Positions 19,072-27,539 of a stretch of DNA of 64,000 bases are shown here, one piece after another. The stretch lies in NCBI RefSeq assembly GCF_014837245.1, contig NZ_JACYFU010000001.1:186001-250000 (forward strand), given 5' to 3'. The notes beneath the pieces were generated by a model that worked only from the letters and a program-made list of their open reading frames with translations, was not told where the DNA came from and ran no database searches. The position numbers and the translations under genes are program-made. The stretch comes from Devosia oryzisoli. GTDB taxonomy: Bacteria; Pseudomonadota; Alphaproteobacteria; Rhizobiales; Devosiaceae. How positions within the stretch are numbered: the stretch's first letter is position 1; each line of letters opens with the position of its first letter.

Positions 19072-20511
19072 ATGACCGAATTGCACAAGAACCTGATCGA
19101 CGGCGAATGGGTCGGGACAGACGGTGTCGAGAACATCAACCCGTCCAACCTCAAGGAAGTGGTGGGCGTCTATGCGCGCGCCACGGCCGAGGACACCAAG
19201 CAGGCCATTGCTGCCGCCAAGGCGGCTTTCCCCAAATGGTCGCGCTCGGGCATTCTTGAACGGCACGCCATCCTCTCCAAGGCCAGCCAGGAAATCCTGG
19301 CGCGCAAGCAGGAACTGGGTGAACTGCTGAGCCGCGAGGAAGGCAAGACGCTGCCCGAGGGCATCGGCGAAGTGACGCGCGCGGCGCAAATCTTCGACTT
19401 CTTCGCTGGCGAGACGCTGCGCCTGGCGGGGGAAATCCTGCCCAGCGCCCGTCCCGGTCTGACCGTTGAAATTACCCGCGAGCCGGTGGGCGTTGTCGGC
19501 ATCATCACGCCGTGGAATTTTCCGATCGCCATTCCGACCTGGAAGATCGCGCCGGCGCTGGCCTATGGCAACACCGTCGTCATCAAGCCGGCGGACCTCG
19601 TGCCGGGGTCGACCTGGGCGATCGTCGACATTCTGCACCGCGCCGGCCTGCCCAAGGGCGTGCTGAACCTCGTCATGGGCAAGGGCTCGGTGGTCGGACA
19701 GACCCTGCTCGACAGCCCCGACGTCAATGCGCTGACCTTCACCGGTTCGGTGGGGACGGGCAAGCGCGTGGCGGAAGCCTCGATCAAGGTCGGGCGCAAG
19801 TTCCAGCTCGAAATGGGCGGCAAGAACCCCACGGTCGTGCTCGACGATGCCGACCTCAAGGTCGCGGTGGAAACGGTGGCGCAGTCGGCGTTCTTCTCGA
19901 CCGGACAGCGCTGCACGGCGGCCAGCCGCATCATCGTGACCGAAGGCATCCACGACAAATTCGTCGATGCGCTGTGCGAGCGGACCAAGAAGTTGCGCGT
20001 GGGCGATGCCCTTGCCAAGGACACCGAAATTGGTCCCGTGGTCGATCCCAGCCAGCTCAAGCAGGATATGGACTACATCGACATCGGCCAAAAGGAAGGC
20101 GCCGAACTGCGCACCGGTGGCAACCGCGTCAACAAGGAGACGGAAGGCTACTTCCTGCAGCCGGCCCTGTTCACGGGGGTCACCAACCAGATGCGGATTG
20201 CCCGCGAGGAAATCTTTGGCCCGGTCGCCTCGGTGATCAAGGTGAAGGATTACGACGAGGCGCTGGCGACAGCCAACGACACCGAGTTCGGCCTCAGCGC
20301 CGGCATCGTCACGACCTCGCTCAAATACGCCACGGACTTCAAGCGCAACTCCGAAGCGGGCATGGTGATGGTCAACGTGCCGACCGCCGGCGTCGATTTC
20401 CACGTGCCGTTCGGTGGGCGCAAGGGCTCCAGCTACGGCCCGCGCGAGCAGGGCAAGTACGCGGCCGAGTTCTTCACCATCGTCAAGACGGCCTATACGG
20501 CCGCTGGCTAA
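19072..20511 (+). CDS. alpha-ketoglutarate semialdehyde dehydrogenase
   Basis: A 479-residue aldehyde dehydrogenase of full length. Key sites are the Rossmann segment TPWNFPIAIPTWK, the general base Glu in LEMGGKNP, the nucleophile in TGQRCTAASR, and EEIFGPVASV. The close relatives with this spacing oxidise alpha-ketoglutarate semialdehyde to alpha-ketoglutarate, the last step of oxidative pentose catabolism. Its position just after the XylX-like dehydratase makes that reaction the likely one. A strong terminator follows. Other semialdehyde substrates remain possible. Confidence 0.88.
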   Translation: MTELHKNLIDGEWVGTDGVENINPSNLKEVVGVYARATAEDTKQAIAAAKAAFPKWSRSGILERHAILSKASQEILARKQELGELLSREEGKTLPEGIGEVTRAAQIFDFFAGETLRLAGEILPSARPGLTVEITREPVGVVGIITPWNFPIAIPTWKIAPALAYGNTVVIKPADLVPGSTWAIVDILHRAGLPKGVLNLVMGKGSVVGQTLLDSPDVNALTFTGSVGTGKRVAEASIKVGRKFQLEMGGKNPTVVLDDADLKVAVETVAQSAFFSTGQRCTAASRIIVTEGIHDKFVDALCERTKKLRVGDALAKDTEIGPVVDPSQLKQDMDYIDIGQKEGAELRTGGNRVNKETEGYFLQPALFTGVTNQMRIAREEIFGPVASVIKVKDYDEALATANDTEFGLSAGIVTTSLKYATDFKRNSEAGMVMVNVPTAGVDFHVPFGGRKGSSYGPREQGKYAAEFFTIVKTAYTAAG

Positions 20512-20534
20512 GGCGTCGGCAGCGACAGGACAAG

Positions 20535-20561
20535 AAAACGGGGCCCTCGGGCCCCGTTTTT
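20535..20561. terminator. rho-independent terminator, probably bidirectional
   Basis: The sequence has an A-tract, a CGGGGCCC/GGGCCCCG stem with a very short loop, and a T-tract. It separates the plus-strand dehydrogenase stop from the minus-strand GH127 stop and can serve both. Confidence 0.9.
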
Positions 20562-20568
20562 GTTGGCG

Positions 20569-22482
20569 TCAGCTTTCGCGGATCCAGACCTGCATGGTCC
20601 CAGGCTCCCTGTTGGCCCAGAGGAAGTAGGGGATGGCCGTAAGCGTTGTCTGGGACACCTCCGGCGGCGTGGTGCGGTAGAGGTCGTTGCCCCAGTCCCT
20701 GGCCGCAATGGTCTGGGCCGGTGCGGTCAAGGTGACGATGCCGTCGAAGAGGTCGTCGCGTGGCTTGTCGGCCACGACGGCATCGCGCGGCAGGATCAGG
20801 TCGGGGACCGGTGTCGGGTTGTCCGCCTGCTCGGCGCAGTAGACCAGCGGTCCGCGGGCGAGAGCGACGCGGTGGCGGTCCATCCTGACCTTGGGGTTGG
20901 CGTAGATGCGCCGCGCCTTCATGGGCAGCTCGAGCTGGATGGTGTCGCCGTCGAGCCAGTCGCGGTGGATGACGAGATAGCCGCTTTCCGTCTGGCCCGG
21001 AACGTCCACCGGATTGCCATTGAGCACCGCGACGGCGTCCCTGGCCGCCCAATCGGGGATGCGCAGCTTGAGCGCGAAGGGGCCGTGCCCATCGGGGTGC
21101 ACCGTGATGCGAATGCTGCCCGACCAGGGGTAGGTGGACTGCTCGTCGATGCGGATCTTGCGGCCGCCCATGTCGAGTTCGGCGCTGTTGCCCCCATAGA
21201 GGTTGACGGCAATGGAGTCGCCACCAACCGAATAGAAGTAGCCGCCGACCGACGCCACAAGCCGCGAGACGTTCATGGTGCAGCAGGGGCAGGGGTGCCA
21301 TGGCCAGCGGCGGTGGCTGCCGTCGCTCTCGAGCTTGTTCTCGTAGAAGTAGAGCTCGCCATCGCGGCTGAGGCCCGAAAGCGTGCCGTTGTAGAGAGCC
21401 TGTTCGAGGATTTCCGCGTACTGCCCGTCGAGCTCGATGTTGAGCATGCGCTGGGCCCAGAAGACCATCGCCACCGAGGCGCAGGTTTCGCAATAGGCGG
21501 TGTCGTTGGGCAGGTCGTAGTCGGTGGTGAAGCCCTCGTTGGAGGCCGAGGGGCCGAAGCCGCCGGTGACGTACATGCGGGTCGTCGTGACGTCCTTCCA
21601 CAACACTTCGCAGGCGTGGCGCAGGCTGTCGTCGTCGAGGTCGGCGGCGAGGTCGGCCATGGCGGCATACATGTAGAAGGCGCGCACGGCGTGGCCGACC
21701 ACCTTGTCCTGCTCGCGCACCGGCCTGTGGGACTGGCTGTATTCGTAGTTGCCCGAATTATAGAAGTGGTACTTTGTCGGATCGTCGCCGCGGGCGACCG
21801 CTTCCTGGTCGAAATAGTGCGGCTGGCGGCCGCGCTCGTTGATGAAATAGGTGGCGAGGTCGAGGTGCTTGCGCTCACCGGTCAGGTGATAGAGCTTGAC
21901 CAGCGCCAGCTCGATTTCCTGGTGCCCGGGGTAGCCGCGCTTCTGGCCCTCGTTCGGGCCGAAGGTGGTGCGGATGTGCTCGATGTAGCGCTCCATGACG
22001 TCGAGGAACTTGCGGCGTCCGGTGGCCTGGAAATAGGCGATGGCGCCTTCGAGCAGGTGGCCTGCGTTGTAGAGCTCGTGGCGGTCGCGCAAATTGGTCC
22101 AGCGGTTCTCGATTTCGTGGCCCTGGTACCAGAGGTTGAGGTAGCCATCGTCCATCTGCGCCGCTTCGAGCTTGTCGACGATGGCGTCGACCTGCGCTTC
22201 GACCGCCGGGTCGCGGCGGTGGCGCAGGGCATAGCCGGCCGCCTCTATCCACTTGCCGAGGTCTGAATCCCAGAAGTACTGGGTGGTGAACCCGCTGGCA
22301 TTGCGGGGGATGCGCAGGGGTGGTGGCGGATCCTTGAGGTCCAGCGACTCCAGGATGCCGCTCTCGTCGAGCTTCCTGTATTGGCTGGGGACGGTGCGGG
22401 TCAGCACCGTTTCGAGCCGCTCGGACCAGAACGGTCCGGTGAGGCTCACGCGGGTGAAATCGACGGGGTGGTAGCGGCGCAT
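20569..22482 (-). CDS. GH127 beta-L-arabinofuranosidase (DUF1680)
   Basis: A 637-residue cytoplasmic glycoside hydrolase with no signal peptide. It has the GH127 features: SLTGPFWSERLETVL near the start, the zinc-site YCETCASVAM, and the cluster HPCPCCTMNVSRL, whose cysteine is the nucleophile in Bifidobacterium HypBA1. The family removes terminal beta-L-arabinofuranose. I start at MRRYHPVDF because GGAGGAG lies six bases upstream; an ATG 33 bases earlier is less likely. It lies 29 bases after the LacI gene, so it is probably under that regulator. It would feed the pentose genes on the other strand. Confidence 0.92.
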   Translation of the reverse strand: MRRYHPVDFTRVSLTGPFWSERLETVLTRTVPSQYRKLDESGILESLDLKDPPPPLRIPRNASGFTTQYFWDSDLGKWIEAAGYALRHRRDPAVEAQVDAIVDKLEAAQMDDGYLNLWYQGHEIENRWTNLRDRHELYNAGHLLEGAIAYFQATGRRKFLDVMERYIEHIRTTFGPNEGQKRGYPGHQEIELALVKLYHLTGERKHLDLATYFINERGRQPHYFDQEAVARGDDPTKYHFYNSGNYEYSQSHRPVREQDKVVGHAVRAFYMYAAMADLAADLDDDSLRHACEVLWKDVTTTRMYVTGGFGPSASNEGFTTDYDLPNDTAYCETCASVAMVFWAQRMLNIELDGQYAEILEQALYNGTLSGLSRDGELYFYENKLESDGSHRRWPWHPCPCCTMNVSRLVASVGGYFYSVGGDSIAVNLYGGNSAELDMGGRKIRIDEQSTYPWSGSIRITVHPDGHGPFALKLRIPDWAARDAVAVLNGNPVDVPGQTESGYLVIHRDWLDGDTIQLELPMKARRIYANPKVRMDRHRVALARGPLVYCAEQADNPTPVPDLILPRDAVVADKPRDDLFDGIVTLTAPAQTIAARDWGNDLYRTTPPEVSQTTLTAIPYFLWANREPGTMQVWIRES

Positions 22483-22511
22483 TCTTTTCTCCTCCGGCCG
22501 GTTCGGCCAAT

Positions 22512-23522
22512 TCACGCGGTGGGATCAGTGCTGGCGCGAACGACCAGCGAACAGGGCAGGCGGGCGGTGCTGGCGATCTCTTCGCCAGCCATCATCCGCC
22601 TCAGACGGCGCCCGGCTTCCTCGCCAAGCGCGCGCAGGTTCATGTCGATGCTGGAGAGCGGCGGGCGCGCGGCCTCGGCCATCACGCTCCAGTTGTCGAA
22701 GCCGATCACGGCGATGTCGTCCGGCGCCACGAGGCCACGCTCGCGCATGGCCTCGAGAAGGCCGCGGCCGATCTGGTCGTTGCCGGCCACGATGGCATCC
22801 GGGGGCTGCGCAAGCGCGCAAAGCCGGTGCAGCGCCTCGCGTCCCCAGTGTTCCGACCAGTCTCCGTAAAGGACAAGATCGGGGTCAACCGCGCGGTCGG
22901 CCCCGGTGAGAGCCTGCCGGTATCCCTCGTGGCGCAGGCGGACCGCCTCGAAATCCTGCGGCCCCGTGACGTGGGCAATGCGGCCGCGCCCGAGCGCCAG
23001 CAGGTGTTCGGTGGCGAGACGCGCGCCCCCGGCGTCGTCGGGCAGAAGACAGACCGAGCCGGGTTCGTCGCTCTGGGAAAAGACGTAGATCGTGGGCAAG
23101 CCCCCAAGATTGAGACCGGGTGCGGGACGACGGTCGGCGCGGCGACCCGTAAAAACGAGGCCATCGACCCGCTTGCCCAGCAACTGATCGATATGGCGCT
23201 TCTCGCGCTCCGGATCGTCGGTGGCGTTGCACATGAAGAGCGCGATGCCCGCTTCGTGCAGCACGTCTTCGAGCCCCTCCATGATGGGCATGGTGAAGCG
23301 CCCGAAGCTGTCGTTGGAAATCAGGCCGACGGTGTAGCTCTGGCCGCGATGGAGGGCCTGCGCCAGGTCGTTGGGGCGAAAGCCCAGGGCGCGTGCGGAG
23401 GCCAGCACCTTGTTGCGCGTCTCGGAGCGTAGGGTGCCCGACTTGTTGAGCGCCTTCGATGCCGTGCCCAGGCTGACGCCGGCGTGGGTGGCAACATCGC
23501 GGAGGGTGGGGCGCGGGGACAT
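22512..23522 (-). CDS. LacI-family transcriptional regulator
   Basis: A 336-residue repressor. The N-terminal helix-turn-helix reads LRDVATHAGVSLGTASKALN, followed by a hinge helix and a periplasmic-binding-protein-like sensor domain (GLISNDSFGRFTMPIMEGL). It precedes and likely controls the arabinofuranosidase gene. Two perfect copies of one palindrome sit directly upstream, which fits autoregulation. The effector is probably an arabinose-containing sugar; this is inference from context. Confidence 0.93.
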   Translation of the reverse strand: MSPRPTLRDVATHAGVSLGTASKALNKSGTLRSETRNKVLASARALGFRPNDLAQALHRGQSYTVGLISNDSFGRFTMPIMEGLEDVLHEAGIALFMCNATDDPEREKRHIDQLLGKRVDGLVFTGRRADRRPAPGLNLGGLPTIYVFSQSDEPGSVCLLPDDAGGARLATEHLLALGRGRIAHVTGPQDFEAVRLRHEGYRQALTGADRAVDPDLVLYGDWSEHWGREALHRLCALAQPPDAIVAGNDQIGRGLLEAMRERGLVAPDDIAVIGFDNWSVMAEAARPPLSSIDMNLRALGEEAGRRLRRMMAGEEIASTARLPCSLVVRASTDPTA

Positions 23523-23527
23523 CGGGC

Positions 23528-23541
23528 GGAAAAGCTTTTCC
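23528..23541. promoter_or_regulatory. LacI-type operator, proximal copy
   Basis: The perfect 14-base palindrome GGAAAAGCTTTTCC lies six bases upstream of the LacI regulator's start codon. An identical copy occurs 66 bases further upstream. Position and symmetry suit an operator for the adjacent regulator. Confidence 0.75.
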
Positions 23542-23592
23542 TAATTGGTCGACAGAGGAGTCAAAGCGAGCAAGCGCGTGCGTTAAGGGGTC

Positions 23593-23608
23593 CGGAAAAG
23601 CTTTTCCG
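23593..23608. promoter_or_regulatory. LacI-type operator, distal copy
   Basis: The second copy of the palindrome is extended by one base on each side (CGGAAAAGCTTTTCCG). The centre-to-centre distance of 66 bases, a little over six helical turns, would allow a looped repressor complex. Confidence 0.75.
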
Positions 23609-23727
23609 TTGCCCGATATTGCATGAACCCCCGCAGGGCGGCAAGAGGGTGCCGGCGATGAAGAGCGGCTGTGCGCCGGCAGCCGCGCGACTGCGGCAGT
23701 GCGCTTCTGGGCGGCAGCCGGATGGCG

Positions 23728-24429
23728 TCAGGCGGTCTGGGCGAAACGCTCGTCGAAGGCGTAGCCGGCGCCGCGCACGGTGCGGATAGGGTCGGCTTCG
23801 CGGCCGCGATTGATCGCGCGGCGCAGGCGGCCGATATGGACGTCCACCGTCCGCTCATCGACATAGACGTCGTTGCCCCAAACGCCGTCGAGCAGCTGCT
23901 CGCGGGAGTAGACCCGGCCGGGGTGGCGCATCAGGTATTCGAGCAGCCGGTATTCCGTGGGCCCCAGATGGACGTCTCGGGAGGCGCGGCGCACGCGGTG
24001 AGTAGTGCGGTCGAGCTCCAGGTCGCCCACCTTGAGGGCCGAGGTGACGAGATTGGGGTTGGCGCGGCGCAACAGCGCGTTGATGCGGGCGAGAAGCTCG
24101 GGCACGGAGAACGGCTTTACCATGTAGTCGTCGGCCCCGGTGGAGAGGCCCCGGACGCGCTCCTCTTCCTCACCGCGCGCCGTCAGCATGATGATGGGGG
24201 TGCGGGAGGTCTCGTCCCGCGTGCGCAGACGCCGGCAGAGTTCGATGCCCGAAATTTCGGGCAGCATCCAATCGAGCAGGATCAGGTCGGGCAGCTTTTC
24301 CTGAATGGCCTGCAACGCCTCGTCGCCGGTTTCGGCGGTGACGACGCGGAAGCCTTCGGCTTCGAGGTTGTATCGCAGGAGAAGGGCGATATCGCCTTCG
24401 TCTTCGACAACAAGAATGGTCGCGGGCAT
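23728..24429 (-). CDS. phoB: phosphate regulon response regulator
   Basis: A 233-residue OmpR/PhoB-type regulator. The receiver domain begins ILVVEDEGDIALLLRYNLE and has the phosphoacceptor Asp in LLDWMLPEISG and the switch Lys in MVKPFSVPEL. The C-terminal winged helix has GPTEYRLLEYLMRHPGRVYSREQLLDGVWG, the PhoB signature. It activates Pho-box promoters such as that of pstS. It ends the pst-pho cluster here; no phoR sensor is present in the window. The ATG giving MPATILVVED was chosen over upstream starts. Confidence 0.96.
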   Translation of the reverse strand: MPATILVVEDEGDIALLLRYNLEAEGFRVVTAETGDEALQAIQEKLPDLILLDWMLPEISGIELCRRLRTRDETSRTPIIMLTARGEEEERVRGLSTGADDYMVKPFSVPELLARINALLRRANPNLVTSALKVGDLELDRTTHRVRRASRDVHLGPTEYRLLEYLMRHPGRVYSREQLLDGVWGNDVYVDERTVDVHIGRLRRAINRGREADPIRTVRGAGYAFDERFAQTA

Positions 24430-24470
24430 GGGTTCAATCCATTGGCGTGCGAGCGCCGCGGCTTCGAAGA

Positions 24471-24557
24471 CCTCATGGTGAGCCTGTCGAACCATGGGGT
24501 CGGGCAAGTGGAGACTTTGGTGGCACGACCTCGTCCTTCGACAGGCTCAGGATGAGG
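24471..24557. repeat. REP-like inverted pair of hairpins
   Basis: Between phoB and phoU lie two copies, in opposite orientation, of a hairpin element with the conserved core TGAGCCTGTCGAA (24471-24499 and 24529-24557). The flanking stems differ but pair within each copy: CATGGT with ACCATG in the first, and GTCCT with AGGAT in the second. Such dispersed short palindromes are common between genes in alphaproteobacteria and may protect mRNA ends. Confidence 0.75.
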
Positions 24558-24582
24558 TCTACTGTGCCGTGTGCGGCGCCGG

Positions 24583-25293
24583 TCAGGTCTTGATCTGCTG
24601 GCGCTGGAGTTCCTGGACGTCGCTGGTCAGCTGCTTGCCGGTCTCGAGGTAGTAGGCGCGTTCGGCGATGTTGGTCGCGTGATCGCCGATGCGTTCGAGG
24701 TTCTTGGCGCAGAACAGGAGGTGCGTGCAGGTGGTGATGTTGCGCGGGTCCTCGAGCATGTAGGTCAGGAGTTCGCGGAACAGCGAGGTGTGCATGGCGT
24801 CCACTTCGTCGTCGCGATTGCACACTTCGACCGAAGCGGCCGCGTCCCGGTTGGCGTAGGCGTCCAGGGCATCCTTGACCTGACGGAGCACCAGGGCCGT
24901 CATGTTCTTGACGCCGTTGTAGAAGGTGGGCTGGAGGTTGATGCCTTCGAGCTTGAGGGAGCGGCGTGCCAGCTGCTTGGCCATGTCGCCAATGCGTTCA
25001 AGATCGTTGGCGACGTGGATGGAGGTGATGATGGCGCGCAGGTCGCTGGCCATGGGCTGGCGGCGCGCAATCATGGAAACGGCCATGTCATCGATGCGGC
25101 GCTGCATGTCGTCGATGCGCTGGTCGGCGATGATAGTGAGCTCCGCCAGTTCGCGGTCGAGCTTGAGGAGGGCCTTGGTGCCGTTTTCGATGGCAACTTC
25201 CACCTGCCCCCCCATCTCGGCGATGGCCCGCGCCAGGGCGAGCAGCTCGTCGGTGTAGGAGGTTACGATGTGTTCGGGACTGGATGCGGGCAT
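24583..25293 (-). CDS. phoU: phosphate signalling protein PhoU
   Basis: A 236-residue all-helical protein made of two PhoU repeats. Each repeat has the E/DxxxD metal motif in a form such as IADQRIDDMQRRIDD and LERIGDMAKQLA, later LERIGDHATNIAE. PhoU damps signalling from the Pst transporter to the Pho two-component system and lowers phosphate uptake. GAGGAGAC lies before the ATG. It lies 23 bases after pstB in the operon. Confidence 0.96.
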   Translation of the reverse strand: MPASSPEHIVTSYTDELLALARAIAEMGGQVEVAIENGTKALLKLDRELAELTIIADQRIDDMQRRIDDMAVSMIARRQPMASDLRAIITSIHVANDLERIGDMAKQLARRSLKLEGINLQPTFYNGVKNMTALVLRQVKDALDAYANRDAAASVEVCNRDDEVDAMHTSLFRELLTYMLEDPRNITTCTHLLFCAKNLERIGDHATNIAERAYYLETGKQLTSDVQELQRQQIKT

Positions 25294-25316
25294 GATTGTC
25301 TCCTCTCGATCGGCGA

Positions 25317-26153
25317 TCAGCCGATGCGGCCCATGATGTAGTCCTGGGTCTGCTTGTTCACCGGGTTGGTGAAGATGTCTTCGGTCTTGCCCTGCTCGAT
25401 GAGGTTGCCCAGGTGGAAGAAGGCGGTGCGCTGGCTGACGCGGGCGGCTTGCTGCATGGAGTGGGTGACGATGACGATCGTGTAGTTCTCGCGCAGCTCG
25501 TCGATCAGCTCTTCGATGATGGCGGTGGCGATCGGGTCAAGGGCGGAGCAGGGCTCGTCCATCAGGATGACTTCCGGGCCGACGGCGATGGCGCGGGCAA
25601 TGCAGAGGCGCTGCTGCTGCCCACCGGACAGACCCGTGCCGGGCTCGTTCAGTCGATCCTTGACCTCCTCGAAAAGGCCAGCCTTGCGCAGCGAGGAGAT
25701 CACGATCTCATCGAGATCGGCCTTGTTGCGGGCCAGACCATGGATGCGAGGGCCGTAGGCGACGTTGTCGTAGATGGACTTGGGGAAAGGATTGGGCTTC
25801 TGGAACACCATGCCGACCCGGGCGCGCAGCTCGACCACGTCGAGATCAGGGGCGTAGATGTCCTGGCCATCGAGCCTGATCGTGCCGCCGACGCGGGCGC
25901 CTTCGATGGTGTCGTTCATGCGGTTGATGCAGCGCAGGAAGGTCGACTTGCCGCAGCCCGAGGGCCCAATGAAGGCGGTCACGGCCCGGTCGGGGATGTC
26001 GATGGAGATGCCGAACAGGGCCTGCTTGGCGCCGTAGTGAACGGTAACGTCCCGGGCAGTGAGGCGGATGGGCCGGTCGAGACCTTCGCTCGGATTCATC
26101 GACGTCGTCACGGTTTGCTGGGTCATCTTAACCTTGCCGGACATCAAGTCCAT
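25317..26153 (-). CDS. pstB: phosphate ABC transporter ATP-binding protein
   Basis: A 278-residue ABC ATPase. It shows Walker [10 protein letters not shown], a Q-loop, the signature [14 protein letters not shown], Walker [17 protein letters not shown] and the switch His in [12 protein letters not shown]. The phrase ALDPIAT and the length are typical of PstB. It powers high-affinity phosphate import by PstSCA. It is encoded 30 bases downstream of pstA. Confidence 0.97.
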   Translation of the reverse strand: MDLMSGKVKMTQQTVTTSMNPSEGLDRPIRLTARDVTVHYGAKQALFGISIDIPDRAVTAFIGPSGCGKSTFLRCINRMNDTIEGARVGGTIRLDGQDIYAPDLDVVELRARVGMVFQKPNPFPKSIYDNVAYGPRIHGLARNKADLDEIVISSLRKAGLFEEVKDRLNEPGTGLSGGQQQRLCIARAIAVGPEVILMDEPCSALDPIATAIIEELIDELRENYTIVIVTHSMQQAARVSQRTAFFHLGNLIEQGKTEDIFTNPVNKQTQDYIMGRIG

Positions 26154-26183
26154 TGAAGTGTTTCCTTCTGCCCGAGGCGCCGA

Positions 26184-27539
26184 TCAGGCGCGCTTTTCCA
26201 ATCTGGAGCGCAGATAGATGGCAGCGCCATTGAGGATGATCATGACCGCGAGCAGCACGATGATAGCGGCAGCGGTGCGGGGTTCAAAGAAGTTGCGGTT
26301 TTCGTTGCCCTGCCAGAGGTAGATCTGCACGGGCAGGGCCGTCGCCTGGTCCAGCGGGGTTGCCGGCACGGAGGCCACAAAAGCCTTCATGCCGATCAGC
26401 AGCAGCGGCGCGGTCTCTCCCAAGGCGTGGGCAACGCCCAGGATGGTGGCCGTGAGGATGGAGGGGAAGGTCACCGGCAGCACGTGGTGGAACACCATCT
26501 GCGTCTTGCTGGCCCCCATGCCCAGAGCCGCCTGGCGGAGGGCGGGGGAGACGCCCAGCAGCGCCCCGCGGGTGGCGATGATGATGGTGGGCAGCGTCAT
26601 CAGCGTGAGGACGAGCCCGCCAACCAGCGGCGCCGAAAGCGGCAGGTGCGCCCAGTTGACGAAGACGGCAGCGCCGAGGAGACCGAAGACAATCGACGGA
26701 ACGGCCGCGAGATTGTTGATGTTGACCTCGATGAGGTCGGTCAGCCGGGATTTCGGCGCGAATTCTTCGAGGTAGATCGCTGCCGCCACGCCGATGGGCA
26801 CAGCCAGCACGATGACGATCAGCATCATCCAGAGCGTGCCCATGAAGGCGCCCAGAAGGCCGGCCGAGGCGGGAGCGGAGCGGCTGTCGACATTGGTGAA
26901 GATCGACCACGCAAAACCGGTGGAGATAATGCCCTCTTGCTGGAACTGGTCGATCAGCGCGCGCGCCTCGGGGGCCAGTTGCTGCTGTGCGTCGCCCAGG
27001 GAGCGATCGATATTGCCCTTGACCCAGTTGTCAGTGTCGGCGGAGCCAAGCAGGTCGACCTCCACGGTCTGGCCGAGCAGGTCGGGGTTTGCGACGAACA
27101 TTTCGCGCAGTTGGTGACGCGCGTTGGTTTCGGGGATGCGCAGCAGGGCACGGGCATCGATGTCGAAGCCTGCGGGGGCCGCCTGGCGCAGGGCGGCCTC
27201 GACGATCTTGTTCCAGTTGAGCAGCGCCGCGTCGCGCTGCCAGGCAAGGCTGGCTGCCCGGTACTCGGCTTCCGAGGCGAACTGCGATGGCTCCGGCTTG
27301 GGATCAAGCTTGATGACGGCGGGATCAAAGGTGACGGCCAGGTGAAGGTTGGTCTGCACGAAGGCCGGAATACCCTTGCGGCCGATGTCGATGAACAGGA
27401 GCGCGACAAAACCGAGCGCGACGGCAATGGCCAGGAGGCCGAAGCCGCGGAACAGCTGCTCGCCCAGGTGGCGGCGCTTGAGGCCGGCGCGGACGCGCTG
27501 CCTGCGGGCGGCGGAATCGGAAGCGGTGAGATCAGCCAT
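26184..27539 (-). CDS. pstA: phosphate ABC transporter permease PstA
   Basis: A 451-residue permease, longer than the roughly 290-residue E. coli form because an insert of about 150 residues follows the first helix. The insert is probably periplasmic and reads TNLHLAVTFDPAVIKLDPKPEP onward. The C-terminal permease domain contains the EAA-like loop ALRQAALGMGASKTQMVFHHVLP. The long form is common in alphaproteobacteria. Its start codon overlaps the pstC stop by one base. Confidence 0.95.
   Translation of the reverse strand: MADLTASDSAARRQRVRAGLKRRHLGEQLFRGFGLLAIAVALGFVALLFIDIGRKGIPAFVQTNLHLAVTFDPAVIKLDPKPEPSQFASEAEYRAASLAWQRDAALLNWNKIVEAALRQAAPAGFDIDARALLRIPETNARHQLREMFVANPDLLGQTVEVDLLGSADTDNWVKGNIDRSLGDAQQQLAPEARALIDQFQQEGIISTGFAWSIFTNVDSRSAPASAGLLGAFMGTLWMMLIVIVLAVPIGVAAAIYLEEFAPKSRLTDLIEVNINNLAAVPSIVFGLLGAAVFVNWAHLPLSAPLVGGLVLTLMTLPTIIIATRGALLGVSPALRQAALGMGASKTQMVFHHVLPVTFPSILTATILGVAHALGETAPLLLIGMKAFVASVPATPLDQATALPVQIYLWQGNENRNFFEPRTAAAIIVLLAVMIILNGAAIYLRSRLEKRA

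Noticed and set aside
20560..22266. A 568-residue frame antisense to the GH127 gene
   Set aside because: The GH127 motifs lie on the minus strand; the antisense product has no recognisable domain.
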